DNA of 13,262 bases from Gammaproteobacteria bacterium (GCA_030632625.1 DAOVUK010000036.1:1-13262), one strand, 5' to 3'. Positions 1 through 8,488 are shown, numbered from the stretch's first letter. Numbers and translations are program-made. The notes: generated from the letters alone by a model not told the origin.

Positions 1-55
1 ACTCAGGCTTTGGCTTTATTCTTATCTTTTGATGTGGCTCTTTTACCAATAGTGA

Positions 56-212
56 GAAATGTGATGCGGCCAGGAGGGTTTGATGGACTGGTTAGCCTTT
101 CGGGGGTATTTCGAGGCAGGACGCCGAGGATAAGCGACCCATGGATGGGCTTGAAGCGTCCCCCGCAAGGCTAACCAGTCGATCGAATCATCCGTTCTCA
201 GCACCACATTTC
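56..212. repeat. 157-bp imperfect palindromic element
   Basis: The outer arms, 56-67 and 201-212, pair at 11 of 12 positions. The inner arms, 86-99 and 167-180, pair perfectly over 14 bp, and after one mismatch 101-106 pairs with 160-165 for 6 bp more. The segments between outer and inner arms (about 68-85 and 181-200) also show partial complementarity. The loop (107-159) contains a small hairpin, CCCATGGATGGG (138-149), and an alternative pairing of GGACGC (119-124) with GCGTCC (156-161). It is more GC-rich than its flanks. There is no transposase gene and no clear target-site duplication. It looks like a non-autonomous interspersed palindromic repeat, though a structured RNA is possible. 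Confidence 0.7.
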
Positions 213-318
213 GAGCGCCACCTCATTCTTTTTTCTTTATCAAAATTACTGCTTAGGTAGTAAACCGACAAAAGTACGAAAATGTGAAGCCCCAGATTTT
301 TGTAAACAAATTTATGAT

Positions 319-335
319 TGCACTTATTAAGTGCG
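319..335. promoter_or_regulatory. NtrC box 1 upstream of glnA
   Basis: The 17-bp dyad TGCAC-N7-GTGCG fits the enteric NtrC (NRI) consensus TGCACYAWWWTGGTGCA in its conserved ends. It is one of three such dyads here, all sharing identical outer pentamers. Its centre is 30 bp from that of box 2, close to the roughly three-turn spacing of the paired strong sites at E. coli glnA. Confidence 0.75.
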
Positions 336-347
336 CTTTATTCTTTG

Positions 348-378
348 TTGCACATTATTGGTGCGTCACGATTAATAT
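348..378 (+). promoter_or_regulatory. Candidate sigma-70-type promoter of glnA
   Basis: TTGCAC at 348-353 could serve as -35. The -10 could be ATTAAT (371-376, 17-bp spacer) or TAATAT (373-378, 19-bp spacer). Neither is ideal, so the assignment is tentative. Transcription would start near 383-386, leaving a leader of about 77 bases. I found no GG-N10-GC sigma-54 promoter between the NtrC boxes and the start codon. Confidence 0.35.
349..365. promoter_or_regulatory. NtrC box 2 upstream of glnA
   Basis: The dyad TGCAC-ATTATTG-GTGCG is the closer of the two to glnA. It shares TGCAC with a candidate -35 element TTGCAC (348-353), so bound NtrC would compete with RNA polymerase there. This resembles NtrC repression of the sigma-70 promoter glnAp1 in enteric bacteria. 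Confidence 0.75.
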
Positions 379-461
379 TCTCTTATTGAAAAAAACAAAA
401 CCATAAGTTAACCTTAAAGATTACGAATTACAAAAAATTCAAAACCACCGGGAGACAAATA

Positions 462-1865
462 ATGTCTGATGTTTTAAAAATGATTGAAGAAAATGGTGTG
501 AAGTTTGTCGACTTCCGCTTCACTGATACACATGGTAAAGAACAGCATGTGAGTGTCCCCGCAAGAACAGTTGAAGCCAGCACTTTTGAAGATGGAAAAA
601 TGTTTGATGGCTCTTCCATTGCCGGCTGGAAAGGTATTAATGATTCCGACATGATATTAATGCCTGATGCCGACACCGCTGTGATGGATCCTTTTACCGA
701 TGAGCCAACCATTATTATCACCTGTGATATTGTTGAACCCACAACCATGCAGGGGTATGAGCGTGATCCTCGATCGGTTGCCAGACGTGCTATCGAATAT
801 CTGAAATCAACCGGTATTGGTGATGAAGCTTATTTTGGTCCGGAGCCGGAATTTTTTATCCTTGATGATGTGCGCTGGGGTTCAGACATGAGCGGCACAT
901 TTGTTAAGGTTGATTCGGAAGAGTCTGAGTGGAACTCTGAAAAAGTGTATCGTGACGGCAATATGGGGCACCGGCCGGGTGTGAAAGGCGGTTATTTTCC
1001 AGTACCACCTGTCGATTCACTGCATGATATTCGTGCCCAGATGTGTCTGACTCTGGAAGAGATGGGACAGGAAGTTGAAGTACATCACCATGAAGTGGCA
1101 ACAGCCGGCCAGTGTGAAATCGGGGTAAAATATAATTCTTTGATCCGCAAGGCCGACGAAGTTCAGCAAATGAAATATGTGATCCATAATGTCTCACATG
1201 CGTATGGTAAAACTGCGACCTTTATGCCCAAGCCGATTGTTGGTGATAATGGTTCGGGTATGCATGTTCACCAGTCGATTTTCAAAGACGGTGATAATCT
1301 GTTTTCCGGCGACGGCTATGCCGGGCTGTCAGAAATTGCTTTGTACTATATTGGCGGTATTATCAAACACGCACGCGCTTTAAATGCCTTTACTAATGCT
1401 TCAACCAATAGTTACAAGCGTCTGGTACCGGGTTTCGAAGCGCCTGTTATGCTGGCTTATTCAGCTCGTAACCGTTCGGCATCAATTCGTATTCCCTATG
1501 AGTCAAATCCCAAAGGCCGCCGGGTTGAAGTTCGCTTCCCCGATCCAACGGCTAATCCCTATCTGGCGTTTTCTGCGATGTTGATGGCTGGCCTTGATGG
1601 TATTCAGAATAAAATCCATCCCGGTGATGCTATGGATAAAGATTTATATGATCTGCCTGCTGAAGAAGCGGCTGAAATACCAACGGTTGCCAGTTCACTG
1701 GATCAGGCCTTAGAAGCTCTGGAAAATGATATGGACTTTCTGACCACCGGTGGTGTTTTCCCGGAAGACATGATTCAGGCTTTCATTACTCTAAAAATGG
1801 AAGAAGTCACACGTCTGCGCATGACGACTCACCCTGTTGAGTTTGATATGTACTATAGTTGTTAA
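462..1865 (+). CDS. glnA: Glutamine synthetase, type I (GSI-beta)
   Basis: It makes glutamine from glutamate, ammonia and ATP in the cytoplasm and is the main ammonia-assimilating enzyme, acting as a dodecamer. The 467 residues cover the whole family length (E. coli 469) and align throughout. Visible landmarks are DGSS (49-52), the metal-site glutamates in FGPEPEFF (E128, E130), the [14 protein letters not shown] signature (257-272) with H268, the flap glutamate E326 in PGFEAPVM, and the NRSASIRIP arginine loop (337-345). Y396 in KDLYDLP is the residue modified by GlnE adenylyltransferase in this subtype. The start is set by GGGAG at 450-454, 7 bases upstream. The gene is followed by its own terminator, so it is probably monocistronic. 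Confidence 0.98.
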   Translation: MSDVLKMIEENGVKFVDFRFTDTHGKEQHVSVPARTVEASTFEDGKMFDGSSIAGWKGINDSDMILMPDADTAVMDPFTDEPTIIITCDIVEPTTMQGYERDPRSVARRAIEYLKSTGIGDEAYFGPEPEFFILDDVRWGSDMSGTFVKVDSEESEWNSEKVYRDGNMGHRPGVKGGYFPVPPVDSLHDIRAQMCLTLEEMGQEVEVHHHEVATAGQCEIGVKYNSLIRKADEVQQMKYVIHNVSHAYGKTATFMPKPIVGDNGSGMHVHQSIFKDGDNLFSGDGYAGLSEIALYYIGGIIKHARALNAFTNASTNSYKRLVPGFEAPVMLAYSARNRSASIRIPYESNPKGRRVEVRFPDPTANPYLAFSAMLMAGLDGIQNKIHPGDAMDKDLYDLPAEEAAEIPTVASSLDQALEALENDMDFLTTGGVFPEDMIQAFITLKMEEVTRLRMTTHPVEFDMYYSC

Positions 1866-1914
1866 TGCTAAGAAACTTTTTGTTAAAGTAAGTTTAATTA
1901 CCATTTTGTACAGT

Positions 1915-1948
1915 AAAAACGCCTTTTGAATAAAAGGCGTTTTTTTTT
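1915..1948 (+). terminator. Rho-independent terminator of glnA
   Basis: A perfect 13-bp stem (1915-1927 with 1932-1944), a GAAT loop and a run of T to 1948 lie 50 bases after the glnA stop. It separates glnA from glnLG, so glnLG needs its own promoter. Confidence 0.93.
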
Positions 1949-1964
1949 GCACTATAAAAGTGCG
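1948..1964. promoter_or_regulatory. NtrC enhancer box upstream of glnL
   Basis: TGCAC-TATAAAA-GTGCG has the same outer pentamers as the two boxes at glnA. Its first base is the last T of the glnA terminator. Its centre (1956) is about 139 bp upstream of the start point predicted for the sigma-54 promoter, matching the usual distance of NtrC enhancers. I see only one box here. Confidence 0.7.
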
Positions 1965-2068
1965 TTATAATAAAAATAGAGTCAGGTTAAAACAATCCAG
2001 GTAAAATTATTTAAGATATATCCTATTAAAACAGTAAGTTACAAAATAAAATATTTGGTTTAAGGATT

Positions 2069-2084
2069 TGGTTTAATTATTGCA
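2069..2084 (+). promoter_or_regulatory. Sigma-54 (RpoN) promoter of glnL-glnG
   Basis: The sequence TGGTTTAATTATTGCA has the invariant GG (2070-2071) and GC (2082-2083) separated by exactly 10 bases, and the TTGCA -12 box is perfect. The -24 side lacks the usual CACG after TGG. The predicted start point is near 2095. Together with the upstream NtrC box it implies that phosphorylated NtrC activates its own operon. Confidence 0.65.
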
Positions 2085-2096
2085 CTAGACTTAATA

Positions 2097-3212
2097 ATGA
2101 GCAGCCCTACAATGAATGACCCAAAAAAACACTCGTATGAATTATCAGAAAATATACTGGATAACCTCAATACTGCAGTTGTCTTATTGGACGGCCAGTT
2201 AAATGTCCTGTGTATTAATCCCTCTGCAGAAATGCTCCTGGGTGTCAGCTCACATAAAATTACCTCAAAACCAGTCAGGAAATTATTAGCTGATGATGAT
2301 CTGTTTGCTGCCATTAGTGACACACTGGCAAGCAATCATCCATTTACACAGCGGGAAAGAACAATCCGCATCAATGATCATAAAGTGACTGTTGATATCA
2401 GTGTGCAGCCTATTTCAGCAAGTGGCGCATCAGGTAAAAATGAAACACGCTTATTGCTTGAATTGAGTCATCTGGATCGGCATCTGAGAATTTCAAGAGA
2501 AGAAAATCTTCTGGCACAACATGAAACAATTCGGGCATTATTACGCAGCATGGCACATGAAGTAAAAAATCCATTAGGTGGAATACGCGGTGCTGCACAG
2601 TTATTGGAGCGGGAATTAGAAAATCCGGATTTAGCCGAATACACACAGGTTATTATTGGTGAAGCGGATCGACTGAAAAAGCTTGTTGACCGGATGCTTG
2701 GGCCCAATGTACGGCCTAATAAAATATTAGTTAATATTCATTCGGTAACAGAACGTGTGCGCAGTTTACTTAAGGCCGATAAAAGCAGAGATGTTAAAAT
2801 ATTTTTTGACTATGATCCCAGTATTCCGGATGTCATATTTGATCCGGAACATTTAATACAGGCGGTGTTGAATATTGTCCGCAATGCAGCCCAGGCCTTA
2901 GATGAAGATGATTCAGGTGAGCAGAAAGAAAAAATAATTACCATAAAAACGCGGATTTTGAGGCATTTTAATATTGGTTATAAACGTCATAAGCTGGTGG
3001 CTAAAATGGATATTATTGATAATGGGCCGGGCATCTCAGAAGATATGCAGGAAAGAATTTTTATGCCTCTTATAACCGGGCGTGCTGAAGGTACTGGTCT
3101 GGGTTTATCAATTGCACAGTCACTGATGAGCCAGAATGGTGGTCTGATTGAATGTCATAGTAAGCCGGGAAAAACTGTTTTTAGTCTTTTATTGCCTGTA
3201 AATGATGAATAA
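2097..3212 (+). CDS. glnL: Nitrogen regulation sensor kinase NtrB (NRII)
   Basis: This cytoplasmic histidine kinase/phosphatase senses nitrogen status through PII and controls NtrC. The 371 residues show an N-terminal PAS domain (about 15-125, with INPSAEMLLG at 40-49), then the phospho-accepting H154 in the MAHEVKNPLGGIRGAAQLL box. The ATPase domain follows: N263 in VRNAAQAL, DNGPGI (308-313), the IFMPLITGR segment and GTGLGLSIA (332-340). There are no membrane segments, as is usual for NtrB. The start is uncertain: ATG 2097 has no Shine-Dalgarno and lies about 2 bases from the predicted sigma-54 start point, and ATG 2112 (residue 6) also lacks one. The pairing with glnG 68 bases downstream settles its identity. 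Confidence 0.95.
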   Translation: MSSPTMNDPKKHSYELSENILDNLNTAVVLLDGQLNVLCINPSAEMLLGVSSHKITSKPVRKLLADDDLFAAISDTLASNHPFTQRERTIRINDHKVTVDISVQPISASGASGKNETRLLLELSHLDRHLRISREENLLAQHETIRALLRSMAHEVKNPLGGIRGAAQLLERELENPDLAEYTQVIIGEADRLKKLVDRMLGPNVRPNKILVNIHSVTERVRSLLKADKSRDVKIFFDYDPSIPDVIFDPEHLIQAVLNIVRNAAQALDEDDSGEQKEKIITIKTRILRHFNIGYKRHKLVAKMDIIDNGPGISEDMQERIFMPLITGRAEGTGLGLSIAQSLMSQNGGLIECHSKPGKTVFSLLLPVNDE

Positions 3213-3270
3213 AATTATGTCATTACTCAGCGTATTTATCTATAGATTTTCACCTTAATATAATTATATC

Positions 3271-3283
3271 GGAGTGCAATGTG
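3271..3283 (+). promoter_or_regulatory. Ribosome-binding site and GTG start of glnG
   Basis: GGAG at 3271-3274 lies 6 bases before GTG 3281, the start that gives the expected short receiver N-terminus ([13 protein letters not shown]). The ATG at 3279 overlaps it in a different frame and is not used for this protein. Confidence 0.7.
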
Positions 3284-4684
3284 AGCACGCAAAATATTGT
3301 CTGGGTCATTGATGATGACCGTTCCATACGCTGGGTTCTGGAAAAAGCATTTAAACAAGCAGATCTTCAGGTTGAAAGTTTTGAAAATGCGGAAAGTGTT
3401 TTAAGTGCTTTAAAACTCACCCAGCCTGATACCATTGTGACTGATATTCGCATGCCGGGTATGGATGGTTTTGGCTTGCTGGAAAAATTACAGCAGGACT
3501 ATAAAGCGATCCCAGTTATTATTATGACAGCACACTCGGATCTGGACAGTGCTGTTTCTGCCTATGAAGGCGGTGCTTTTGAGTATTTACCCAAGCCATT
3601 TGATGTTGATGAAGCGGTAGAGCTGGTACGGCGGGCACTCAGTCTGCGCAACACAGAAAAAGCCAGACATAGTGAGTCTGAGCAGCTTAATGAGACTCCT
3701 GAGATCATCGGCGAAGCAGCCTCAATGCAGGAAGTTTTTCGTGCCATTGGACGCTTGTCCCGGTCTAACATTACCGTCATGATCAATGGTGCATCGGGTA
3801 CCGGAAAAGAGCTGGTTGCTCAGGCATTGCACCGCCATAGTCCCCGTTCTGATAAACCTTTTATTGCCCTGAACACTGCAGCGATCCCCAAAGACCTGTT
3901 GGAGTCCGAATTATTTGGTCATGAGCGTGGTTCTTTTACCGGAGCACAGGCACAACGGGTCGGACGTTTTGAGCAGGCTGATGGCGGCACGCTTTTTCTT
4001 GATGAAATCGGTGATATGCCGGCTGAATTACAGACCCGTTTATTGCGCGTGCTTTCTGATGGTGAATTTTATCGGGTGGGTGGACGTTCACCGATTAAAG
4101 TGGATGTGCGGATCATTGCAGCGACTCATCAGAATCTGGAAAAGCGGGTGCAGGAAGGTTTGTTTCGTGAAGACTTATTTCATCGTCTCAATGTCATCCG
4201 TATTCATATGCCCACCCTGAGTGAGCGGCAGGAAGATATCGCTCTATTATCCGGTTATTTCCTCGATCGGGCAGCACGGGAATTGAATGTAGAAAAGAAA
4301 ATCCTGGACTCTGAAAGTGAAGACTTTTTAAGTAAACAGCCCTGGCCCGGCAATGTTCGACAATTAGAAAATGTCTGTCGCTGGTTAACCGTTATGTCCC
4401 CTGCCCAGATCGTCCATATTGAAGATATGCCCCCGGAATTACAAGGTGCTGTTCATGAAGAAGCTGTTAATAGTAATTGGGAGGATGCTTTGAGGCTCTG
4501 GCTTAGCTCACAATTATCATCAGGTGCAGAAAATGTTCTGGACACTCTGATGCCGAATATGGAACGGATTATGATTGACGTGGCGTTGAAATATACCGGC
4601 GGCCGTAAACAGGATGCCGCGCGTTTATTAGGCTGGGGAAGAAATACCCTGACCCGGAAAATAAAAGAGCTGGCAATTGAATGA
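3281..4684 (+). CDS. glnG: Nitrogen regulation response regulator NtrC (NRI)
   Basis: This sigma-54-dependent enhancer-binding activator switches on nitrogen-limitation genes when phosphorylated by NtrB. The 467 residues are nearly the same length as E. coli NtrC. The receiver (1-120) has D11/D12, phospho-acceptor D55 in [11 protein letters not shown]83 and K105. The AAA+ domain has Walker A GASGTGKE (170-177), the sigma-54 contact loop GSFTGA (217-222, usually GAFTGA) and Walker [12 protein letters not shown] (235-245). The arginine-rich GNVRQLEN segment lies at 357-364. A Fis-type helix-turn-helix at about 440-464 ([23 protein letters not shown]) should bind the TGCAC-N7-GTGCG boxes seen in this window. 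It starts with GTG, follows glnL by 68 bases, and is probably cotranscribed from the sigma-54 promoter. Confidence 0.96.
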   Translation: MSTQNIVWVIDDDRSIRWVLEKAFKQADLQVESFENAESVLSALKLTQPDTIVTDIRMPGMDGFGLLEKLQQDYKAIPVIIMTAHSDLDSAVSAYEGGAFEYLPKPFDVDEAVELVRRALSLRNTEKARHSESEQLNETPEIIGEAASMQEVFRAIGRLSRSNITVMINGASGTGKELVAQALHRHSPRSDKPFIALNTAAIPKDLLESELFGHERGSFTGAQAQRVGRFEQADGGTLFLDEIGDMPAELQTRLLRVLSDGEFYRVGGRSPIKVDVRIIAATHQNLEKRVQEGLFREDLFHRLNVIRIHMPTLSERQEDIALLSGYFLDRAARELNVEKKILDSESEDFLSKQPWPGNVRQLENVCRWLTVMSPAQIVHIEDMPPELQGAVHEEAVNSNWEDALRLWLSSQLSSGAENVLDTLMPNMERIMIDVALKYTGGRKQDAARLLGWGRNTLTRKIKELAIE

Positions 4685-4695
4685 TTTTATTGGTT

Positions 4696-4733
4696 GATTG
4701 CCGGGGTTCGCCCCGGCAATCCTAGTTTTTTTT
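4696..4733 (+). terminator. Terminator of glnG in the convergent gap
   Basis: An 11-bp perfect GC-rich stem (4696-4706 with 4711-4721) closes on a stable TTCG tetraloop and is followed, after 4 bases, by eight T. The T-tract falls inside the last lysine codons of the convergent mlaC-like gene. On the other strand the hairpin lacks a T-tract, so it may stop mlaC transcription only weakly. Confidence 0.8.
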
Positions 4734-5414
4734 CGCAATCTGAGGTTTTGCTTCAGGATTATTTAACTTCGAATTTTTGTTTGCTAGCTCAGACAATAAA
4801 GCATCCATCCCCTTTTGAGAAATAATTTGCTTAAAGCTGGAACGGTAAGTCGTTACCAGACTGATACCTTCTACAGAAACATCATAAACCTGCCACAGAC
4901 CTGTTTTTTTACTAAGGTATAAATCATAGTTAACCTTAACGGGTGCGGCACCATTGAGAGGATTAACCTGCGAGCGTATAGTGGCGTATTTACCATCAAG
5001 TTTGCCGCGAAAAGGTGTGAACGTGATGATATCATCAGTCAGGTTATTTTGTGATAAGAATTGAACCAGTGCTTTGGAATAAAATTTCACCACTAATTTC
5101 TGGAATTCAGCAATAAATTTCTGCTGCTGTTCGGGGCTGGCTTTTTTCCAGTTTTTACCTAATACCCAACGAGACATCAGTGGAAAATTGATTTTTGGCA
5201 CTAAATTATCATTAATGAGTTGATCGGCAACCTTAGAATCTGTGCGAATGGCTTCAGTATTTTCCTGAAATGCCGCGATCATTTTTTTTGACGTGTCTTC
5301 CATCAATTGTTGTGGGGCAGGTACGGAATCAGCATAAGTGCCTGATATCAGGATTAAGGCAATCACGATTGATTGCATAATAGCCAGAGTGGCGCGATTA
5401 AATAAGTTAAACAT
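4722..5414 (-). CDS. mlaC: MlaC/Ttg2D-family periplasmic phospholipid-binding protein
   Basis: Family members carry phospholipids across the periplasm between the outer-membrane MlaA complex and the inner-membrane MlaFEDB transporter, keeping outer-membrane asymmetry. The 230 residues start with a signal peptide: hydrophobic stretch about 10-25, likely cleavage after A28 (TYA-DS). The mature part carries family features such as NFPLMSRWVLGKNWKKASPEQ and the C-terminal DVSVEGISLVTTYRSSF and GMDALLSEL segments. The tail after about residue 213 is polar and lysine/asparagine-rich. The start has GGGAG 5 bases upstream (5420-5424, minus strand). It stands alone: none of mlaA, B, D, E or F is nearby, so it may serve the Mla system in trans or be a specialised paralogue. 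Confidence 0.88.
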   Translation of the reverse strand: MFNLFNRATLAIMQSIVIALILISGTYADSVPAPQQLMEDTSKKMIAAFQENTEAIRTDSKVADQLINDNLVPKINFPLMSRWVLGKNWKKASPEQQQKFIAEFQKLVVKFYSKALVQFLSQNNLTDDIITFTPFRGKLDGKYATIRSQVNPLNGAAPVKVNYDLYLSKKTGLWQVYDVSVEGISLVTTYRSSFKQIISQKGMDALLSELANKNSKLNNPEAKPQIAKKN

Positions 5415-5678
5415 GTGCTCTCCCAGATTGACAGCTTTAAATTTCAGATGTTTCTCATGCCTGCCGGGACAGGCTCATAGTATAAACTTTGTTTGTACTC
5501 ACTAAAATTATAGACAAGTACAAGCGGAATTAATTTCCCTTTATATTAACTGAGCCCGGATGAACCATAGATGAATTATATAAAGGAGCCAATTTAAAAG
5601 CATTAAGTCAGCTTCGATGGCTTCAGGTAAGCATTCTCTAATAAAGAAGGCACATAAACAAGAAAAAAGAGTATAATT
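5415..5678. promoter_or_regulatory. Divergent promoter region, mlaC-like and trhP
   Basis: This spacer must hold promoters for both directions. On the + strand TATAAT at 5672-5677 is a perfect -10 with a poor -35 (GGCACA, 5649-5654, 17-bp spacer). Used as such, it would put the RNA start near 5684 and favour the internal GTG 5709 as the trhP start. On the minus strand, ATTATA at 5507-5512 reads as TATAAT, and 5479-5484 reads as TATACT; neither has a good -35. An AAAGGAG at 5582-5587 leads to no start codon at usable distance. No clear operator or hairpin was seen. Confidence 0.35.
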
Positions 5679-7103
5679 GTGAACTGTTTAACTGTTGGTT
5701 TAAAGAAAGTGATAAAAAAACCTGAATTACTGCTTCCGGCAGGTACGCTAAAAAATATGCGCTATGCTTATGCTTATGGCGCCGATGCAGTTTATGCCGG
5801 GCAGCCCCGCTATAGCTTACGGGCCAGGAATAATGATTTTACCTATGAGAACATTGAGATAGGTATTAATGAAGCCCATGAAAATGGTAAGAAATTTTTT
5901 CTTGCCTCCAATGTCATCCCCCATAATTCCAAAATAAAAACTTATATGGATGATATTGCACCGATTATTGAGTTACAGCCTGATGCGCTGATCATGGCCG
6001 ATCCGGGACTTATTATGATGGTCAGGGAACGCTGGCCGGAAGCCACTATTCATCTCTCGGTACAGGCTAATACGGTGAATTATGCCGGAGTAAAATTCTG
6101 GCAGTCTGTGGGAGTTGAGCGGGTCATTTTATCCCGCGAACTTGGCCTGGACGAAATTGAAGAAATTCGCCAGCAGTGCCCGGAAATGGAGCTGGAAGTG
6201 TTTGTTCATGGCGCACTATGTATTGCCTATTCAGGCCGCTGTCTATTGTCAGGTTATTTTAATCATCGCGATCCCAATCAGGGCACCTGCACTAATGCCT
6301 GTCGTTGGGAATATAAGGTCCATGATGCTAAAGAGGATGTCACGGGTGATGTTGCCATAGTGCCACCTGAGCCGCAAAAAGTGCCGCCTGAGCCGCAAAA
6401 AATCGATTTTGATCCCTTTGCGGCTATGAACTCACCCGAAGCCTTTCCTGATGACAGCAAAATGAAACGCCACCCGGATGCAGATAAAGTTTATCTGATT
6501 GAAGAAAAAGAGCGTCCTGGTGAGTATATGCCCATTATCGAAGATGAGAACGGCACCTATATCATGAATTCTAAGGATCTGCGTGCGCTGGAGCATGTCG
6601 AACGACTGATGCAGATAGGCGTGGACTCACTTAAGATTGAAGGCCGCACCAAGTCGCACTATTACGCAGCACGAACAGCCCAGGTTTATCGTCAGGCAAT
6701 TGACTCTCTGGCTAGAGGTGAAGCCTTTGATATGGAGTTGTATGCCGATCTGAACAGTCTGGCTAATCGTGGGTATACCGATGGTTTTTATCAGCGTCAT
6801 CACACTCAGGATTACCAGAATTATATGGACAATCACTCGCGTAGTAAAAGTCAGCAGTTTGTCGGAGAGATTCTGGAATATAATGAGGCTGAGCAAACGG
6901 CGCTTGTGGATGTAAAAAACCGCTTTTCTGTGGGTGATACACTGGAGTTGATTTTGCCGGAGGGTAATGAGGCATTTACACTGCAAGCCATTACCAGTAA
7001 AAAAGGTGAGGCAATGGATGTTGCCCCGGGCAGTGGTCATATTGTCACCATACCGATACCTTTTAAAGCCGATACCTTTAGCCTTATTGCACGAAACTTT
7101 TAA
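5679..7103 (+). CDS. trhP: tRNA U34 5-hydroxylation protein TrhP (YegQ), U32 family
   Basis: In E. coli TrhP makes 5-hydroxyuridine at wobble position 34 of several tRNAs, a prephenate-dependent step that also relies on iron-sulfur biogenesis. The protein (474 residues, E. coli 453) aligns from KPELLLPAGTLKNMRYAYAYGADAVYAG onward. The U32 signature EVFVHGALC..YSGRC (173-188) and CTNACRW (204-210) supply C181, C188, C204 and C208, likely cluster ligands. NSKDLRALEHVERL and SLKIEGRTKS are also typical. A variable linker (about 227-267) holds a duplicated VPPEPQK. GTG 5679 has a modest AGAG 7 bases upstream. GTG 5709 (residue 11) fits the E. coli N-terminus better and would be needed if the TATAAT at 5672-5677 is the promoter. 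It is 24 bases upstream of hemB and probably cotranscribed. Confidence 0.93.
   Translation: MNCLTVGLKKVIKKPELLLPAGTLKNMRYAYAYGADAVYAGQPRYSLRARNNDFTYENIEIGINEAHENGKKFFLASNVIPHNSKIKTYMDDIAPIIELQPDALIMADPGLIMMVRERWPEATIHLSVQANTVNYAGVKFWQSVGVERVILSRELGLDEIEEIRQQCPEMELEVFVHGALCIAYSGRCLLSGYFNHRDPNQGTCTNACRWEYKVHDAKEDVTGDVAIVPPEPQKVPPEPQKIDFDPFAAMNSPEAFPDDSKMKRHPDADKVYLIEEKERPGEYMPIIEDENGTYIMNSKDLRALEHVERLMQIGVDSLKIEGRTKSHYYAARTAQVYRQAIDSLARGEAFDMELYADLNSLANRGYTDGFYQRHHTQDYQNYMDNHSRSKSQQFVGEILEYNEAEQTALVDVKNRFSVGDTLELILPEGNEAFTLQAITSKKGEAMDVAPGSGHIVTIPIPFKADTFSLIARNF
6360..6401 (+). repeat. Two 21-bp in-frame direct repeats in trhP
   Basis: Bases 6360-6380 and 6381-6401 are identical except for one base and encode VPPEPQK twice. 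They lie in the linker that varies in length between YegQ proteins and look like a simple duplication that keeps the frame. Confidence 0.85.
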
Positions 7104-8129
<1,026 letters not shown>

Positions 8130-8206
8130 ATTGGGCTGTGTTGCAGATCTTACAAATATGTTTCAAATTTTCATTTAACTAGTGTTAATTCAAGAGTGAT
8201 TGCTGT

Positions 8207-8488
8207 ATGCGAATAATCTTTTATTTAATTTATTTTATAGTGTTTCTTGCCATGGCGATTGTGGCTATGTTTCTCGGCGGTGTGTCCGGCGTTGCGGGTA
8301 CATTCTATCTGCTGGTTGAACCGGGTGATCCTGAGACCAATTTAACGCAGGCTATCAGCATTCTGCTCCTGATCTGGCTGCTGGTGGTATTTTTACGTAA
8401 TCACAATAAAAGAGTGATTAAGCGTAACAAAGTCCTTCAACAGGAGGCCGGGCTGAAAGAAGGTCAGAGAGGCAGTAGCAATGGCTGA
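8207..8488 (+). CDS. Small two-helix inner-membrane protein, function unknown
   Basis: I do not recognise this 93-residue protein. It has a hydrophobic helix at about 4-27, a glycine-rich turn (GGVSGVAGTFYLL), a short acidic loop with EPGDPE, and a second helix at about 48-64. A basic, polar tail follows (RNHNKRVIKRNK, then Glu/Gln/Gly/Ser-rich), probably cytoplasmic by the positive-inside rule. The Shine-Dalgarno is weak (AAGAG, 8192-8196). Its last 8 bases overlap the aroE start (ATGGCTGA), which suggests translational coupling and supports it being a real gene. It lies 77 bases after hemB. Nothing in it shows a catalytic site. Confidence 0.75.
   Translation: MRIIFYLIYFIVFLAMAIVAMFLGGVSGVAGTFYLLVEPGDPETNLTQAISILLLIWLLVVFLRNHNKRVIKRNKVLQQEAGLKEGQRGSSNG

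Larger units (their letters stand above)
1..461. other. Long non-coding region upstream of glnA
   Basis: I see no convincing gene in this stretch. Bases 56-212 are a large imperfect inverted repeat, and about 213-318 is plain AT-rich sequence with nothing recognisable. Bases 319-378 hold two NtrC boxes and a possible sigma-70 promoter, and 379-449 would be an A-rich untranslated leader before the glnA ribosome-binding site (GGGAG, 450-454). Frame 1 stays open from base 1 to about 174, but most of that frame is the inverted repeat and its peptide resembles no family I know. Confidence 0.7.

Noticed and set aside
1..174. Open frame running in from the left edge
   Set aside because: About two thirds of it is the palindromic element, the peptide resembles no family, and there is no independent support for coding.
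428..748. 106-residue minus-strand open frame over the start of glnA
   Set aside because: It lies antisense to strongly conserved glnA codons and crosses the glnA ribosome-binding site; it is a shadow frame.
5617..5676. 19-codon frame MASGKHSLIKKAHKQEKRV upstream of trhP
   Set aside because: It has no ribosome-binding site at usable distance and ends within the candidate -10 element; a leader peptide cannot be supported.
6627..7040. 137-residue minus-strand open frame inside trhP
   Set aside because: It is antisense to the conserved trhP C-terminal half, and its translation has no recognisable domain.
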